64,000 bases of DNA from Trichuris trichiura (GCA_037903355.1 JBAJFE010000038.1:124001-188000); one strand, 5' to 3'; shown: positions 1 to 13,000, counted from the stretch's first letter. Translations and numbers: made by a program. The notes: generated by a model from the letters alone, not told the origin.

Positions 1-1190
1 CGTACTTTAAGCCTTGTTCCTTGAACTCGGCTTGAGACACAAGAGTTGAGTACCATTTATGCCGTAGCATCAAAACAAACTATTTTTAAAAACCTTTTAC
101 GTTTCTTTGATAAAGCTTCTGTTTCCCAGCTATCAGACTTCAGGTGCTTTTCAAACATAGGAGTTGCCGCTAGTAACGATATTCAGGATTTAACAAAGCA
201 AGCGCATTTTGAAGGAAGCTAGATATTGTGTACGTTTTTTCCACTAAGAATGAAGATAAAGGAATAAACTTGAACAAAAATAGAATACCCAGCGAGGTTG
301 GCAACAATTGAGGCATCAATAATAACACTCTCCCGACTCGTACTTAGGCATTTACGTGGAACGGTACCTATAAGAGGATCGTTCCCAACAATAGGAAATG
401 TAAGAAAAACAAGATACAGGTAGTTATCGTATAACGCGAGAATTTGGTCACTTGAAAATCCTGGAAAATCTCACGTTATAGAAGAAACGTGAGCTCTAGG
501 AAAATACGATTTGGTTCAAAGCGTCAGAAAGTTTGTTTACTTGTGAATGAAAGGAATTATTCCTTATCTGAGCTATTTATTCAACCGCTATGCACGCAAA
601 GGTATGAGTCTTCTTCTACAGGATCTGAGCAACATGTTTTTTCCTCTTATGTTGATCATATGTCAACTGGGTAACTTTCATGATGCAACTCTTTACAGCG
701 GCTAGAGTTCAAAGTGGCTTTCAGGAGCGACATGCCCTCGTCTTTAGCTTATGGCAAGAGGACCTCTCTGTTCGAAAATAAATGGCCTCGTACTTAGAAA
801 AGAATTGTTGTTCACTGAACTCGCTCTTTTATCTCACTATCCTTAGTTAAGAGTGAACTGAGATCCTATTAGACCTAGAAGGTAGCGCTTCTTCGTTCGC
901 ACAACGTTTCTTCACATGAGTAGAATTCGAGCTTCTTACGTTTCGCGCACGTTGCTCTTTTGTACAGCGGCTTTAAGTCTTATATGGCTCGAAGTCTCCA
1001 GGTCGGATACCTTCTTTGGCTATCCTGATCTGTTCTGGATTACAATCATTGCCTCCAAACCATTGTAACCGCTGCCCAATAGTTCTTAGAGCATCTGATT
1101 TTCATCCTCATCTGCTTCTTCTCTTCCTTCTGCTTCCTTTAACTTAGGCAGATGTCCTCAGAAGTTTAAAAACAACCGCATAGTTCAACA
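1..1190. other. No gene recognised
   Basis: I find no convincing exon here. A short stretch at about 430-490 (CCTGGAAAATCTCACGTTAT) resembles a stretch at about 33270-33315, so both may be copies of one dispersed repeat. Confidence 0.4.
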
Positions 1191-2350
1191 GTGTTATTCT
1201 TGATGAAGCATAGCTCTTTTCTAGTCAGGGGTCTTATGATAATCATCATCATAAGTTATGATGTCAAGGAGCTACTTTCTCATACTCTCGAAGTTTTATT
1301 CGATTTACCGGGCAACGATGAAACTCTAGTTGAAAGAACGAAATTGAGCCTTTACCTGATTACAGAACTGACGTTTTTTCTGTACTTAGGAAGAAAACTA
1401 AATTTTACACGCAAGTCAATCGCGCTCCTACGGGGTAGTGCGTTGCTTCCGGCTTTTGCAGACATTTTTACGGAAAGCCTAGAGCGCGAAGCCTTTTGAA
1501 TAGTGGACGCGGCAATTGCTCCACGTCTTTTTAAGCCCTATGTTGATGAAATCTTTGCAATTATGAAAAAGGGTATAGAAGCCCATTTTCGAACCTTCTT
1601 AAACAGTATTTCCTCTAACCACGTAGTTTTTACCTTGGAGACTGAGCTCAATAATGAACTGCCATTTCTCGACGTCTTATCTATGAAGACTGGTGACGGA
1701 CTAAAAACTAAAGTTTTATTGAAAATCAACGCATACCAGTCAATATCTACGTTTTTGTTCTCATCACCCACGATCCGTACTACATCGCATACATTGCGGC
1801 ACGGTCAGTCGAGCGCTCAGATTATGTGACCCCGAATTTCTCCACTTCGAACTAAACTACAGTCATAAAGTTTTTTCAAGAAACGGTTATGCTCAATTAT
1901 CCATAGATCAGGTCGTTCAGTCTAGATTTCGACGAGCTGACGCACCTATCTCACATGACGAAAATGTTCCTCTTCTTATTCTCGCTTAATTTGTGGGATT
2001 AGGTGAGAAGACCTTACGGTTATGTGGACGCATAAGTTTCAAGGTTTTATTCACGATTTTTCCTAATGTGCATTCGCTTCTTGGCAACGATAACCCCAAA
2101 CTTCCGGTCACCTAAAAACAGGCGGTGTGCATGCTCTGCGGTTTGTATTGGCGAAACTTGTGATACACTAAACAAACGCGTTAACACGAGAACTACCCGT
2201 AATTTCCCCCAGAAAGTATTTGTCTTGTGATTTGAGAATATGGGGTATACTACATTTAGTTTCTCAAGGCCTAAAAGTGTTCGTTCTTTGAGTACAACTC
2301 TACTACAGTCTCGACGCGATACCTTAGGGATAGGACTCAAGCGGAAATAG
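1191..2350 (+). pseudogene. Penelope-like retroelement, decayed reverse transcriptase
   Basis: The plus strand encodes pieces of a Penelope-like reverse transcriptase. Around 1254-1497 the fragment carries SYDVKELL, then GSALLPAFADIF and ESLEREAF. After an in-frame TGA at 1497-1499 the same frame continues with YVDEIFAI, FLNSISSNHVVFTLE and LPFLDVL. The frame then shifts near 1715 into a region equivalent to the family's VYRKPTHT and SHHP segment, running to about 1920. The catalytic motif reads YVDE where the family has YVDD. From 2080 to 2340 the translation is weakly like the end of such elements (possible GIY-YIG endonuclease remnant), but I am unsure. The element is dead: it has a stop, frameshifts and no start. 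It lies downstream of the last visible ankyrin exon of the minus-strand gene at 3131-4701, so it may sit in an intron of that gene. Family assignment is fairly sure; the ends are not defined. Confidence 0.75.
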
Positions 2351-3130
2351 GAAATTCATTATTACATATGAAATTTACATGTGCAACGAGAAAGGAATTT
2401 TGCAAAATAATTTTAATGTTTGACAAGTAGTAACTGAGTCAGGGATGAGAAGGCATTCGGCCAGATTGTTTTTTAAAGCGTCCTCCACCCTTACCCGTTT
2501 CATCAACAATGATCTTTGACTTAGAAGTACCATCTCTTGTATTAAGATAAATTGACATAATGCCCTGAGGTAAAGACATCGTAAGTAAAATTTCCCATCT
2601 GTAGGGTCGATGCTAAACAAAATCCCTCTGATTTTGGAGCGCTCCAAATAAGGGATTTCTTATTTCATATATCGCATACGTTACAACGTTGATCCTTTCC
2701 GTGAAAACGGAACATGTTGAGTTGTCAAGGCTACATATTTTATCATTTCGTGAGTTCAGTTCTGGCTGTTTTTTTTTCATAAACTACCCAACCTTTCAAT
2801 GGTTAAGAATTTGTTCTACTGGTTGCAGAATTACTGAGCATTCACAAAAAGTTACAAAAGCATGAAAAACAAAAGCTCATGTATATTAACAATAGCAAAC
2901 ACATTTGCATGCTATGTAACAAACTATTAGGACCGAAAGAAATAGTTTGAATATCAGTTCATCTGTGTAGCGCAAGCGTTTTAAGCAATTCGCAGACAGC
3001 CTATTTCGTTGTATTAAAATCTTAATCTTTACGGAAGTGTGAAGAATTGGGTAAATGTCAATTGTTTCTAAAGAAAACTGCCAGCGAAGTGCGCACTGTT
3101 CATATAGGCAGATTTGCGCGCCACACTTAC
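2351..3130. other. No gene recognised; 3' flank or intron of the ankyrin gene
   Basis: On the minus strand this follows the GTAAGT donor of the last visible ankyrin exon. A possible acceptor near 3076 opens a frame of about 80 codons without ankyrin character. I see no KAP ATPase segment. The rest of the ankyrin gene is either left of the window or lost. Confidence 0.4.
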
Positions 3131-4701
3131 ATGATCTTGATAATCAATGTTCACATGTTTTTCTAGAAGCAACCGGACAATTTCCAAACTTCCTAATTTC
3201 ACTGCTCTCATCAGAACGTTTTCTCTGAGCTGGAAATGTCGAAATCTGAATATCAATACACTCACTGCAGAGCTCGACCTGTTCCGACATGTTAACCGAC
3301 GCGCCTGCTTCGAGGAGTTTTTCTACCATCTAAAATTCATTGATTGAATGAAGCTCAGTTACATGCAAAGCTTTTACTTCAGTATTTCCATTTTGGACGG
3401 CGTTTATGGTAGCTGTATATCCCCTCTGAAGAAAGACGACTCGAAGAAAGCGTTTCAGCCTTTGCAATAAAGAGTGCCTACGTGATCGACAGCATTGAGC
3501 TCGCAGGGCTTTGTTAAAATCTGTATCACCATTTCCATGTTATTGCACTTTGTGGCCAGAAGAAGAGCAGTAAGACCTTTCTACAAATATAGGAAAAGTT
3601 TGAACGCAAACTGAAAACAGAAAAAGTGCATTTCAAACGACCACCATTTTCAAGTCTGAAAGCATAGATTTGATAGAACTTTGCTAACTCACCATTCCAA
3701 CCACATCTGCGTTGGAACCAGCCTTCAGTAAAGCCTTAACGATGGGCACATTATTGCGTCTACAAGCCCATATTAACGAGTTGTTTCCAAACTGAAAATA
3801 CAAAGAGTAAATCAAAGGTTCAGCACTTAAGACAGCAATCCCACGCGATCTCGGATTTCAACTTTAGCGCCTGCGTCGAGCAGCAATTGTACGACTTCAA
3901 CGTATCCCCGAGCTGATGCCCACATGAGAGGAGACATACCATGCTGAAATAGCAAGTGGTTCAATGATGAGAAAAAGATTAGGAAACGTTAATACCTCAT
4001 CTATCAAATTAACTCTGGCTCCTTTGGCAATTAGTAGACGAACCACGCTGACTTTATTTTTGTATACTGCCCAACAAAGAGGAGTCCAACCGGCCTAATA
4101 AACGATCTTTCAAATTCCAAAAGCAAGCTCTTTCATCAAAGTTACGACGTCTTCATCTTCAAGAGATGCACCAGCCTCTATCAGTAACTCGCAGACTTCT
4201 ACATATCCGTATTTTGCAGCATTCAACAAGGAGCTGAACATTTCCTGCATAAAATTTTTGAAAAAAATAAAAATGACAAGAAAATGGGCAAATCACATCG
4301 TCTTTTGCATTTGGATCGCCACCACTTTCCAGAAAGAATCGAACCAAGCTGGCGTTGCCAATACGGGCGGAAACGAGTAAAGGTGTTTCGCCATCCTGAA
4401 ACGCGGATTCAACGAAAAATGCCATTGCAATGCACGTTGTGACCTCGTTCTCCACATGAGGTGGAATGGAACCAAAGATGCGCTTGACCTTCTCTACATC
4501 TTCGCTTAATATCACCTCGAACAAATCCGCTTTCACAGCCGAACTTGTCGATGTAATCGTCCACCTGAATAATAATCAGGCGCTGTTTCACGCTTACTAC
4601 AGAACACAAGAGGTCATTTACGTTGACCGCCTATTAGCTTTAAGAAATGCACCCAGACGGGTTGGGAGGACAGGCAAGTTTACAAGTTCTATGCTCGGCA
4701 T
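3131..4701 (-). CDS. KIDINS220: KIDINS220/ARMS-like ankyrin-repeat scaffold, N-terminal part
   Basis: KIDINS220 is a membrane scaffold acting in receptor-tyrosine-kinase signalling, with N-terminal ankyrin repeats followed by a KAP P-loop ATPase region. Exons on the minus strand: 4701-4622 (ATG at 4701), 4564-4444, 4395-4297, 4244-4146, 4094-3996, 3943-3845, 3791-3693, 3580-3482, 3425-3378, 3329-3279, 3229-3131. All junctions keep frame and no stop occurs. Seven of the last nine exons are exactly 99 nt (33 residues, one repeat each); the other repeat is split 48+51. Repeat by repeat the cores follow KIDINS220 order: DGETPLLVSA, AAKYGYVEVCELLIEAG, GWTPLCWAVYK, GMSPLMWASARG, NNSLIWACRR, LTALLLATK, ATINAVQNGNTEMVEKLLEAG, ENVLMRAVKLGSLEIVRLLL. 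The first two exons are supported only by splice phase. Several donors are weak (GTCACA, GTCGAG, GTGATT). The ATPase and C-terminal regions are not in the window. Ankyrin protein is certain; the orthology is probable. Confidence 0.78.
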
Positions 4702-5117
4702 TAAATTCGAGAAACTGAAGGCGATTTATTGGTTAGCTAGAAGCTCCGCACAGCCTTGCTAGCTAGCTGATCAACATAGGCAGGCAATTGTTTCATAGTT
4801 GACACAGTGTCACGTTTGGTTAGTCTGAATTAAGGGTAGCTTGATTAATCCAAACTAGTTACGCTTCAACTAGAGTGCACTGAGCTACCCCCGAACCGGC
4901 TTAACTTACATTGTTCGCAATTTTCAGCTTAACCTCTAGCCGACGTCAGTGTACCACGCGGACGTAACGTTGGACATCTTTGTGAAATGGCGGAACAATA
5001 TGAGTCATATAAGATGCGTAAACACAGCACAATAAAAATATTTCATAAAGCGCATTCCAACTTTAACATACGTTTAAACAAACAACTCTTAAGTAAAGAT
5101 TGCTACAGTACGCTCCA
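4702..5117. promoter_or_regulatory. Divergent intergenic region, likely shared promoter
   Basis: 416 bp separate the divergent start codons of the ankyrin gene (-) and tafazzin (+). No TATA box stands out. A promoter function for both genes is inference from layout. Confidence 0.4.
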
Positions 5118-6267
5118 ATGCTACTTGCGCATACCTTGGAAAACGATGGATACACGAACTTTGAAATGCATACGCCTCGGGGTAACTCTTTGGCCAGTGT
5201 CGGGGTGATCTGCGCAGTCGGTGCGTTAAGCAAAATATGGCTTTGTAAGAGGGCAAGTCGAAATAAGTTGTTTAAGTGAACGAGCTATTTTACTTCAGCT
5301 TGGATGAACAAACTCGAAGTTCATCACATGAATGCTCTGATCGACTGTTTGCGCAGCGGTGCGCCACTTATTACGGTGTCTAATCACCATTCCTGCATCG
5401 ACGAACCCGCCTTGTGGGGTAAACGTTCGCCTGACCACGCTCAAAAGTGAAAATGGACAGTTTCACACAGGGGTCCTGCCGTGGAGCTTCTATTTCCGAA
5501 GACCACCAATAGTGCGATGGGTCATGGCTGCCAAAGATATAGTGTTTACAAATCCATTGTATTCTGCGTAAGGACTCTCTCTTATCATAAAATTCAATCA
5601 TTTTGACGCATCGGACGATTGTACAGGTTTTTTTCAATTGGACGTTGTATACCAATAGTCCGAGGAATGGGCGTCTATCAGATAGGCGTGGATCGTTGCT
5701 TGGATGTGCTCAACAACAACGGGTGGGTTCATATTTTCCCTGAGGGACGCGTCAACTTTTCCCGTGTTCCTATGCGCCTTAAATGGGGTAACAATTCGAC
5801 GCCACGACTTGAGGTCTCAAAATTTAGCCTTAGGAGTTGGACGACTGGTTAATGAAGCGACTCGTGTTCCTACGGTGCTGCCTATTTGGCATAGTGGTAG
5901 TGGAACAGATTTCTTTTAACTTACGTATTAAACTGCTGCTTCTTGAGGAATGGAGAAAGTTCTTCCGGAGAATGCTCGTGTACCTCGAATTCTAAAGGTC
6001 AGCACTTTTACAATTCGCTTAAATACGTTACCATTTTTCGTAGAAAGTACTAGTCTATTTCGGCAAACCCATTGATTGCTCCGTTTTTGAAAAAGTCAGA
6101 GCGTCGAACGGCAGCAGGGTAACCTTTACGGTACTGCACGAACAGGCTACTATAAAACATCGGCTTTTCAGGAAAGCAAGCGAATCAAGTCAACAGACAT
6201 TGTTCACGCGGAATTGTACAACCTACAAAAGTTCGCTGAGAATTTATACCATTCGAACGCTGTTTGA
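5118..6267 (+). CDS. TAFAZZIN: Tafazzin, monolysocardiolipin transacylase
   Basis: Tafazzin remodels the acyl chains of cardiolipin on mitochondrial membranes facing the intermembrane space. Exons: 5118-5244, 5299-5418, 5471-5567, 5627-5787, 5828-5896, 5948-5997, 6044-6118, 6172-6267; all phases agree and give 264 residues, close to the short human isoform. The N-terminus has a hydrophobic membrane segment (SVGVICAVGALSKIWL). The acyltransferase HX4D motif is in NHHSCIDEPALWG, about residue 75. It is followed by PPIVRWVMAAKDIVFT, SIGRCIPIVRG, the second acyltransferase motif GWVHIFPEGRVN, GVGRLVNEA and VLVYFGKPID. The last exon ends in YHSNAV and a TGA. ATG 5118 is chosen because it is the most upstream in-frame Met I can tie to exon 1; ATG 5166 is an alternative. 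No catalytic residue is missing. Confidence 0.95.
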
Positions 6268-7067
6268 ACTGAAATGCAGTTTCCGCAACAGGTGCCGACG
6301 CCAACGTACAGTGTAGGTGATTAGTCAGTTGGCGTTTTTCTTACAGCTGAGAGTTCTATTTTTCCTTACAGCGTCAAGTCACGCAGTCAGCATCTTCGTA
6401 ATCAGCAGATCGTCGCAGGACGGCGGTACATTTATAATCGTATAAGTTTGATTACGTGGAAGTCACGGAGTGAAATGTTTTGACACGATAGAAGTGGTCT
6501 TATTGTGAAGGGCAATGAAATTTGCCGCGATTTACTGTAAATAAACTCCTGAAAATCGCATAGTCATTAAACGATTAATCCAGTTGAACTTGAACGAATT
6601 TTTCTGTCTATTGTTGCTAGTAATTTTTCCAGCGTATCGTTCGATTCACTTTTCGTGTATGTGGTCGTTTATGAGGCTTTAAACTTACCTGAAAATCAGA
6701 AAAATGACGTTATTGGGACCACACGAATGCTTAGAAGAAATTTTGGCACCCTCTTGATTGCGAATTGATTGTTTATCGAAATAATTTTATCTTTGCTTAG
6801 AATTTACGAGCTGTCAGACTTTCAACGCAGCAGGCACTGGTTTGCCAATGTTTCACTTTTTATCCCTAGACATAATTTTATCGTTCAGTGTCCTTGCGCG
6901 AAATTAGCGTAATCTGTAATCTTTATTTTCTTAGCGTGTTTTGTGGGATAACTTCGTCTGCTATTAGTTGTTCAGTATTCAATGAACTGAAAATTCATTC
7001 TTTAGTCCTTCGCGCACGTAAGTTCTTCATTCAATTCGTCCAATCGTTTGTTCAAGCGTCACCGTGA
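6268..7067. other. Intergenic between tafazzin and CTU1
   Basis: No exon recognised. An AATAAA lies near 6540, the best poly(A) signal candidate I see for tafazzin. The rest presumably contains the CTU1 promoter. Confidence 0.4.
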
Positions 7068-10000
7068 ATGCAGTGCGACAAATGTGCGAGCGAGCCGGCT
7101 GCAGTCAGGCGGCCGCGCGGTGGGGCGCTTTTGTGTAAAAGTTGTTTTTCAAACGCTTTCGAACTGGATGTTCATCAGACGATCGTAGAAGAAAATTTTT
7201 TTGTGCCAAATGACGTAGTAGCGATCGGGGTTTCCGGCGGAAAAGATTCCGCCGTAGTTTTGCATTTGTTGGATCGACTGAATAACCGTTTCAACTATGG
7301 TTTACGTCTGTTAATGGTGGCCATCGACGAGGGCATCCGTGGTTACAGAGACGACTCCCTCGAATCTGTTTACAAACAGCAAAAGAGGTAAGCGCTCACG
7401 TGTTTTCAGTCAAATGAATGGAGTGTTCTGAATTCTTTGCCCTTCAAGATACTGTTTACCATTGAAAATTTTATCCTATAAAGATCTTTTTGGATGGAGC
7501 ATGGACGAAGTTGTCAGCCGCATCGGAAATCGAAGCAGTTGCACCTACTGTGGTGTATTTAGACGACAAGCTTTGGAACGAGGATGTCAATTCTTCGGTG
7601 CAGGTACATTTTCGAACCATTTAATCTTTTCACTTCTGATCTACTTACATCAAACAAACGGTACCACTGCTGTTGTAAACTTTATTGAGCAATAACCTCA
7701 GTTCTGAAATATTCTATTCATTACTGTATATCAGTGAGCTGCTTTCTTTCGTATAATCTCTCTATTTTTGTTGCTTGTAGGGGGACACTTTTATCGATCA
7801 AAGCTGTCAGAATAAACAAACGTAATGATTAGCGTTTGAACGCGTAAGGAAGGCTGCTGCCCTGTACGCGCAAATGCTTATCATGAAAATTGCCTTGTCG
7901 TACAGATAATCAAATTTGTTATCGTACCGATAATAACAATGCGTCTCCTTTCGTGTAGAATTTTTCCAAAAGCTTCCCTGGTTAAACGATCAGCTAGCTT
8001 TAACGCAGTGATTAGCAATTGGCTTCAGTAACGACAGAAAGTACAGTTGAACCTCCATATGTTGACCACCCAAGGGACTGGGGAAAACTGGTCAGCACAG
8101 GAGGTAGTCAGCATAGGGAGGCTGTGAATATAAGTGGCTCGGCTAAATAGATTGTAGTTGAGCCACCGTAAGTTGTCCACTCAGCAGACTGGTCAACTTA
8201 TAGAGAGCAGACTAGCATTGCGTCCATATACTACGTCACGGCCAAAGCGGTCAACTTCCCGCTTAAGGAGGTTGTACTTGCGCTTATTAACGTGTGGACA
8301 ATCCAACTGTTCAAAATTCAGTCAACTTTGGAGGTTCAACTGTAGTTTATATTAGGGACTGTAATTAATTCGGCGAAGAGGTTCATTTTCGTAGGAAATT
8401 ACTGAGTTCAGATAGCGTGCGTAACTCATCCTCACGAATTGCGCAATTTACCTTACCACTGATGATCCGACATTTAGTTCAGGCCAATGTTTTCCTCCTA
8501 CTTATGCAGATTCCTCTAATCTTTGTGTCACGTGGTTATTTAGGTCAAGAAAAAAAGGCGCTGTAAAACTCGGTTATTAATTTTCTTGCTAATTTGAACT
8601 TCGCTTTGTTTCTTCTCGGGAAAGCGTTAGTAATGGTGAAGTTTTGGACAGAACTGTGGAAACACGTGGCGGTTGGAGAAATTTTTTAACGAATTGCTCC
8701 CTCTGGTAGACTTACGTACCCGTTACGAGTTGCTACACACGCTCCCTTTAACGGAAAAGCCTTTTGTGTGTTCACCCGCTGAGCAGACAGGCGTTCATTT
8801 GCTTTACTTCGCTGACAGATTTGAGAGCTTAATATTTTTCGTGTCTTGTAACCGTGATAGCTGTTGGGCGCCCGGAAGCGAGTGAGCGTATTCCGTTTAT
8901 TCGTGAATCAGGAAAAAGCGAAGGCTAACGTGCGTAATACCATTTATCCACCTGGGGAAAGAAAACTAGCTGCTACTATATGTGTAAACAGCGAAAAAAG
9001 ACTAGCAGGTTTAGGTCTAAGATCTAAAGTTCGCTGTTACTGTAGTAGTCATTTATGATTTTCAGGACATAACACTCCTCCCTCTAGCATACGTAGTCCT
9101 TCAAATAGCTTGGACGGTTTCGTATGCGCTTTGGGCGTGAGGGGACAGGAGGATCCGGTTGTAGAGTTGTGGCCTTTTCCGCCTGAAGAGAAAATGGTGG
9201 ACTGGCCACATTTTCATTTGGTAGATTCTCAGAACCTCTTTTCATGATGAGGTCTGCGTGCCTTTTTACGGGCTTCCCCTCCTGTGTTGTAGCTTCATAG
9301 GACACTGGTCCAGTAGGTTTCGAAATGATTGCGGGTACCCATGGGGGTCCAGCCTCGTATGTTCGAATGTAAACCGCTTCACCAGGTTCGAATTTCCGTT
9401 ATTTCTTGGAGGCAGCCAACTGTGTGTCCTGGCTTAACTGCCTATCCTGGACGTAGTCAGGATGCAGAGCTCTACCAGGCTCAGGCCGGTTACCGTAGAT
9501 GGCGTAATGTCAGAAGTAGGGAACGTGCTAAGCGTTTATCCCAGCTTCCGTGCATTATTTTCCTGGGGGAATTTTTCACTGTCTGCACCATCCTCTCTGC
9601 CTGACCGTTGCTTGAGGCGTGATGCGGAGACACCCTTATGGACCGTATGAAATTATCCCCACAAAACGTTTGGAATTCTTCTGATGTGAATTGTGGTCCG
9701 TTGTCGGAAACAATGGAATCAGGGAGTTCATGTGTAGCAAACAATTCACGAAGTACCCTAATAGTGCTTCCAGCGGTGGTTGTTCTCATCCGCTTCACCT
9801 CGAGCCATTTTGAGTTAAGCGTCAACAATTATCAGAAATTGTTCTCCTTGGAACGGACCAGCGAAATCTATACGGAGACAGGACCAAGGATTTCGCGGTA
9901 TTTCCCATGGATGTACAGGGGCCTTAGGGGGTGAGTGCTGATGTGTTCGGCAGGCGACACAGTTTGCCACGAAATCTTCGATATCGGAATCGATGTTCAG

Positions 10001-13000
10001 CCACCAAACGTAGGAGCGCGCTAGAGCTTTCATCCTAACAATTCCAGGATGAGATAAATGCAGCTCGTCGAGGACACGTTGCTGGCCCGTCTTGGGAATG
10101 ACCACTCGGTTTCCCTATAGCATTTCTTGTCAACCGTCAGTTCGTTTCGTTTTGTGAAATATGCCTGGAAACCGGTTTCTGATTTTGCAGGCCATCCCTT
10201 CCACACCCAGTTGAGAACACGACTGAGCTGTGGGTCGCGTTGGGTAGGATGAGCAACGTCGTTCGCTTTCAGCGGAGGTGAGGGTAGTTCTTCGATGAAC
10301 AAGAGGCGTTGAGTTTTATGGCGTTTTCTGGAAATCTCGGATTCGCAAATTGAATGGTCAGATCAGTGGTCCCTTTTTTGGCCATAACTTTGCGTACGTT
10401 CCTATCGATATGACGGAAAAGTCGGAGCCAGAGTCAACTTCCATGGTGCATGGTTTGCCTTCAATGCGTACCGTAATGCAAATTTTGGAAGATTTAACCT
10501 GTCGCACGTTGTTGAGCGTATGTGCTTCGTCAGGAGATTGATTCACCACATGCGTGGTTGGCTGACGTGAGCGCGGAAACGGTTTCTTCTTGTAGGTGCG
10601 CTTCGCTAAAAACGTCTTGCTTCTGCAGACTATTGCTATGTGGGCCTTCTCATGGTAGAAGTTGCATTCTGCATTTCTGAACTTACAATCTCTGCCGCTA
10701 TGCGAACCTCCGCAAGAGGCGCAGGCGTTCGTCGAGGTGGAAAGTGAATCCCTCGGAAATATTCTTTTTATAGAATTCGCTAGCCTTAACTGATTCATAA
10801 TCAGAATGTCGGTGGCCTGCTTGTGAGCTTGCAGCTCTTTCACTTGAAAAGCTGCAGCTTCTCCCGCTTGTGCTCTTTTTGACAGCTTCGTCATAGTTTA
10901 GAGACGTTTCAGCTAGAAGTCGGCCCTGTATGGACTTATCCCAGAGTCCGCACACCAGCTGATCTCGGAGTCGTTCCATTAACGTATTTCCGTACTCTCA
11001 ATCTTCAGCCAAGCGTCGCAATTCCGTAACGTAGACTGCGATGAATTCATTCTTCAGTTGGAATCGTTTGTGGAAGAGGAAACGTTTATTGATGAGTGAC
11101 TTCTGTGGCGGGAAGTGCCTCTTCAAAACTTGCTTCAACTCTTCAAACGTTTTGTCGCAGGCGATTCTGGCAAAATGAGGGACCGTGGGATCGTATAGGC
11201 CAGTGATTCCCAATCTTTTCCGCGCCAGGGCCCCCCTCCGTTCTTGCATAATCCTGCTCTTTCCATTTCTCGTTCGAAGTTCTTTCACGTTTCTTAGAGT
11301 ACCTGCGACACACAATTTGCCGACGATTTAAACAATGAATTTGCTGTTGAAGATGTGATGTTTTTGTACGAGACTATATGTTTTCATATTGAAGTGTTTT
11401 TATTACGGATCAGTTGTCCCGTTGATATATACAATAAACATAAAAATTCTCCGGAGCTTTCGTGTCTGTCGCGACCCATCTTCAGCGGTCAAGGATGCGT
11501 GTTGCACACACAGCTCGGGAGAATTTTGTGAGCTTTTATTTATTCGTTTATGTAATACACTTTTGAAGTCGCTGAATCCGCACTTACTGTTTATGCTGTT
11601 CGTTCATTCGATGTTTGTCCTTGCTTATTTTTAGCTGCCAAATAAAACATAGAGGGCGAACTCAGGCGATCTTCCTGTATACACCTAATGTGACGGTAGC
11701 TGCGTTCGACGTCAGCCAATCACCTGGACAGGGAACCCTAAACGCACATTCCGATTCCAAGAAATTTTTAATAAGGATCAGATTGTGGAAAATGAAGGAT
11801 AGCACATCGAAACAAGGATAAATAGCTTAGATAAATACTGATTTGCATTGAGAACATAGCTTTATTATGAAAGTGTATAAACCAGCCATTCCTCAACCTT
11901 TTCTGCGCTGAGCCCCACTTGGAAAGTGTTCTAAGGTGCAAGACCCCTCTTTTCCTATTGGTCAATTAATTTTTGCGTTTTTTGTATTGCAGCCAATCAG
12001 CTTTCAACGGCAACTTCCCAGGATCAAGTTAAAGCATTGATACAATGCGAATATATAGTCGTCAAATCATCTGAAAAGAGCGCTTAGGGATCTTCGAAAT
12101 TAACAATGAAACCACTTCGTCGAGTCGAGTGAAAATTTATGCCAATCCTCTATAGAGGGATGTTGCTAACGGTTAACCAATCCTCTATAGAGCGTTGGCG
12201 TAAATTCCAACCCTTCCGATCTACCTAACTACGCTTGTTTCGATAAGGCCTCTCAAACCCTCCTTGACGGCCTCCTGCTCCCCCTGACACTGTCGGCGTC
12301 CCGTGGGAGCCCCAGGCCCCACGTTAAGAATGTCTGGCATAAACGGCAGTTTGCAGTAGAATCTATTAGCCATGCTTCTTAAGTGTTGTATCATATGCGT
12401 TGTGTTTGAGAGCATATGTTGCTTAATAATGGGCCGGGAAACTTTTTTTCCATCTGTGAAACTGGCTTGCCCCTTGGTGATGCTTTTGGCAGGAAAGGTG
12501 GTCTCATTCTGCGATTGAAATAATAGCAACAAAATACTAAGTTCTATAGGCCAGCTACAATTGGAGCTAGATGAAGAATGTGTTAAGCAGCTTAAGAACA
12601 TGGACATTGACAGACTCTCGAGTGAGGATAAGATCAAGTTGGAAAATTACGTAAGAAAACTGAGATGGGGAAAAAAGTCATCTTTGAAGTAACTAGAAGG
12701 TTGGCAACAAAAAACTGGTTGAGGAAGCAATGGTCTGCTTATGGTAGAACAATGGGTGTTAACGGATTTGCAAAAGATAGATTCAAGATGCTCTCGCTTA
12801 CTACAAAGAAAGGTGTGAACAAATGAAAAATGTTTAAACAAAACTTTACACCAGGGGAGGGGAATCTTTTTGGTGCCGCGGGCCGTTTAGACGTTTATAA
12901 GACCGTTCGCGGGCCGTATAGCGTATTTAAACGAAAAACAGCCTGCTTTATTTGCACGTATGTTTATTAAGTCACCCCTAATGGGATGCTTGGAACTGCA

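Noticed and set aside
9308..10302. Plus-strand open frames over the Ty3 element
   Set aside because: They are mirrors of the minus-strand integrase and tail, which carry the conserved motifs.
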